Source: Hymenobacter yonginensis (GTDB lineage: Bacteria; Bacteroidota; Bacteroidia; Cytophagales; Hymenobacteraceae). From it: 64,000 nt of DNA. The stretch is from positions 1,054,001 through 1,118,000 of the forward strand of contig NZ_CP115396.1 in assembly GCF_027625995.1 (NCBI RefSeq), written 5' to 3'. Made by a program: the position numbers and the translations under genes. Below the pieces are notes generated by a model. That model was not told the DNA's origin, did no database searches, and was given only the letters and a program-made list of their open reading frames with translations. Positions 63,625-64,000 of the stretch are shown here, piece by piece (the stretch's first letter is position 1; the number at the start of each line of letters is the position of its first letter).

Positions 63625-64000
63625 ATGAAAACACTTCGACTGTTGCTCAGTCTTGTGGCAATGCTGGCCGGAATGCCGGTTTTGCGGGCCCAGGTGGTTG
63701 TCACCGAGCCCGTATTCTTTCAGGATACCACACCCATCACGCTCACCTTCGATGCTACCAAAGGCAATGGAGCATTAGCCGGCTTTACCGGCCCCGTGTA
63801 TATCTGGACCGGTGTCATCACCAACCGCAGCACCAGCAACACCGACTGGAAGTACGTAAAGAGCCCTTCGTTCGGGCAGGCGGATCCGGCGGCGCAGATG
63901 ACGCGCAGCACCACCAACCCCAACCTCTACACCATCAGCTTCACCCCGCGCACTTTCTACGGCGTGCCTGCCACCGAGCAGATGCTGAAGCTGGCCATGA
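63625..64000 (+). CDS. Secreted protein, N-terminal fragment
   Basis: The first 125 codons of a gene running out of the window. A signal peptide (MKTLRLLLSLVAMLAGMPVLRAQ) precedes a domain starting VVVTEPVFFQDTTPITLTFDATKGN, with ALAGFTGPVYIWTGVITNRSTSNTDWKYV and RTFYGVPATEQMLKLAM. I recall this type of N-terminal domain in Bacteroidota secreted glycoside hydrolases of the alpha-amylase group and in proteins with type IX sorting signals. The C-terminus is not visible, so neither can be confirmed. Confidence 0.75.
   Translation, partial: MKTLRLLLSLVAMLAGMPVLRAQVVVTEPVFFQDTTPITLTFDATKGNGALAGFTGPVYIWTGVITNRSTSNTDWKYVKSPSFGQADPAAQMTRSTTNPNLYTISFTPRTFYGVPATEQMLKLAM

Noticed and set aside
1-64000. 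tRNA genes, CRISPR arrays, prophage or transposase genes
   Set aside because: I scanned for cloverleaf-like ends, regularly spaced repeats and typical proteins and found none that I could support.

Overview
The window looks like a stretch of chromosome from a GC-rich member of the Bacteroidota, most likely Hymenobacter or a close relative in the Cytophagales. The signs are an LpxC-FabZ fusion enzyme, the type IX secretion regulator PorX, a TonB-dependent receptor with a carboxypeptidase-like N-terminal domain, DUF2851, DUF4197 and DUF1573 proteins, a fused E1 alpha-beta dehydrogenase, and thirteen matches to the Bacteroidota -7 promoter box TAnnTTTG placed upstream of genes. Genes are dense on both strands. 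I see no tRNA, rRNA, CRISPR array, prophage or transposase.

Layout. 1-4.4 kb: the end of an HSDR_N-type protein, a PAS histidine kinase overlapping its response regulator, and a convergent LtaS/MdoB-type sulfatase. 4.5-10.2 kb: a SUKH protein, alanine dehydrogenase, a DUF1573 secreted protein and fused E1 dehydrogenase. 10.3-14.7 kb: a lipoprotein, a LuxE-like acyl-protein synthetase, a DUF421 membrane protein, an NtrC-like regulator without a DNA-binding domain, and the RNase P RNA gene. 14.7-22.4 kb: rnhA, a MarC protein, a SerC-like aminotransferase, aroQ divergent from xerD, a di-haem peroxidase, a small unknown and a large membrane protein. 22.6-31.8 kb: ftsK-lolA, DUF2851 plus an overlapping membrane protein, a NeuD-like acetyltransferase, trhO and a nucleoside phosphorylase. 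32-36.3 kb: a LuxC-like acyl-CoA reductase, a divergent ferredoxin, and an N-acetyl-sugar amidotransferase beside a nitrilase. 36.6-49.4 kb: valS, a TonB-dependent receptor, oligopeptidase B, an E2 acyltransferase, cinA and two tandem DUF4197 genes. 49.6-57.4 kb: an acidic protein, then the lipid A cluster (ABC ATPase, lpxA, lpxC/fabZ, lpxD, HD hydrolase) divergent from porX. 57.5-64 kb: small lower-GC genes, an orphan TonB plug protein, an M1 peptidase, a DUF2027/Smr protein, a DUF2279 protein and the start of a secreted protein.

The most striking signal lies between the genes. More than twenty intergenic gaps hold inverted-repeat elements built from several families of simple sequence words. 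Their outer arms run almost exactly to the neighbouring stop codon, start codon or -7 promoter box. Many enclose a strong terminator hairpin, some are nested inside another family, and two unrelated-looking elements share the same central hairpin. Words of the same style also occur inside two coding sequences, in the linkers of the sulfatase and of FtsK. These elements appear to form most of the 3' and 5' untranslated regions here, and they are the best candidate for something poorly described.

Several genes probably work together across the window. The lone E2 acyltransferase (45 kb) could serve the fused E1 (8 kb). The LuxE-like and LuxC-like genes (11 and 33 kb) could form a fatty-acyl reductase pair. 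The amidotransferase and nitrilase (34-36 kb) may make a two-part enzyme resembling glutamine-dependent NAD synthetase. All start positions, functional names and -7 boxes come from reading the sequence and recalling protein families; no database search was run.
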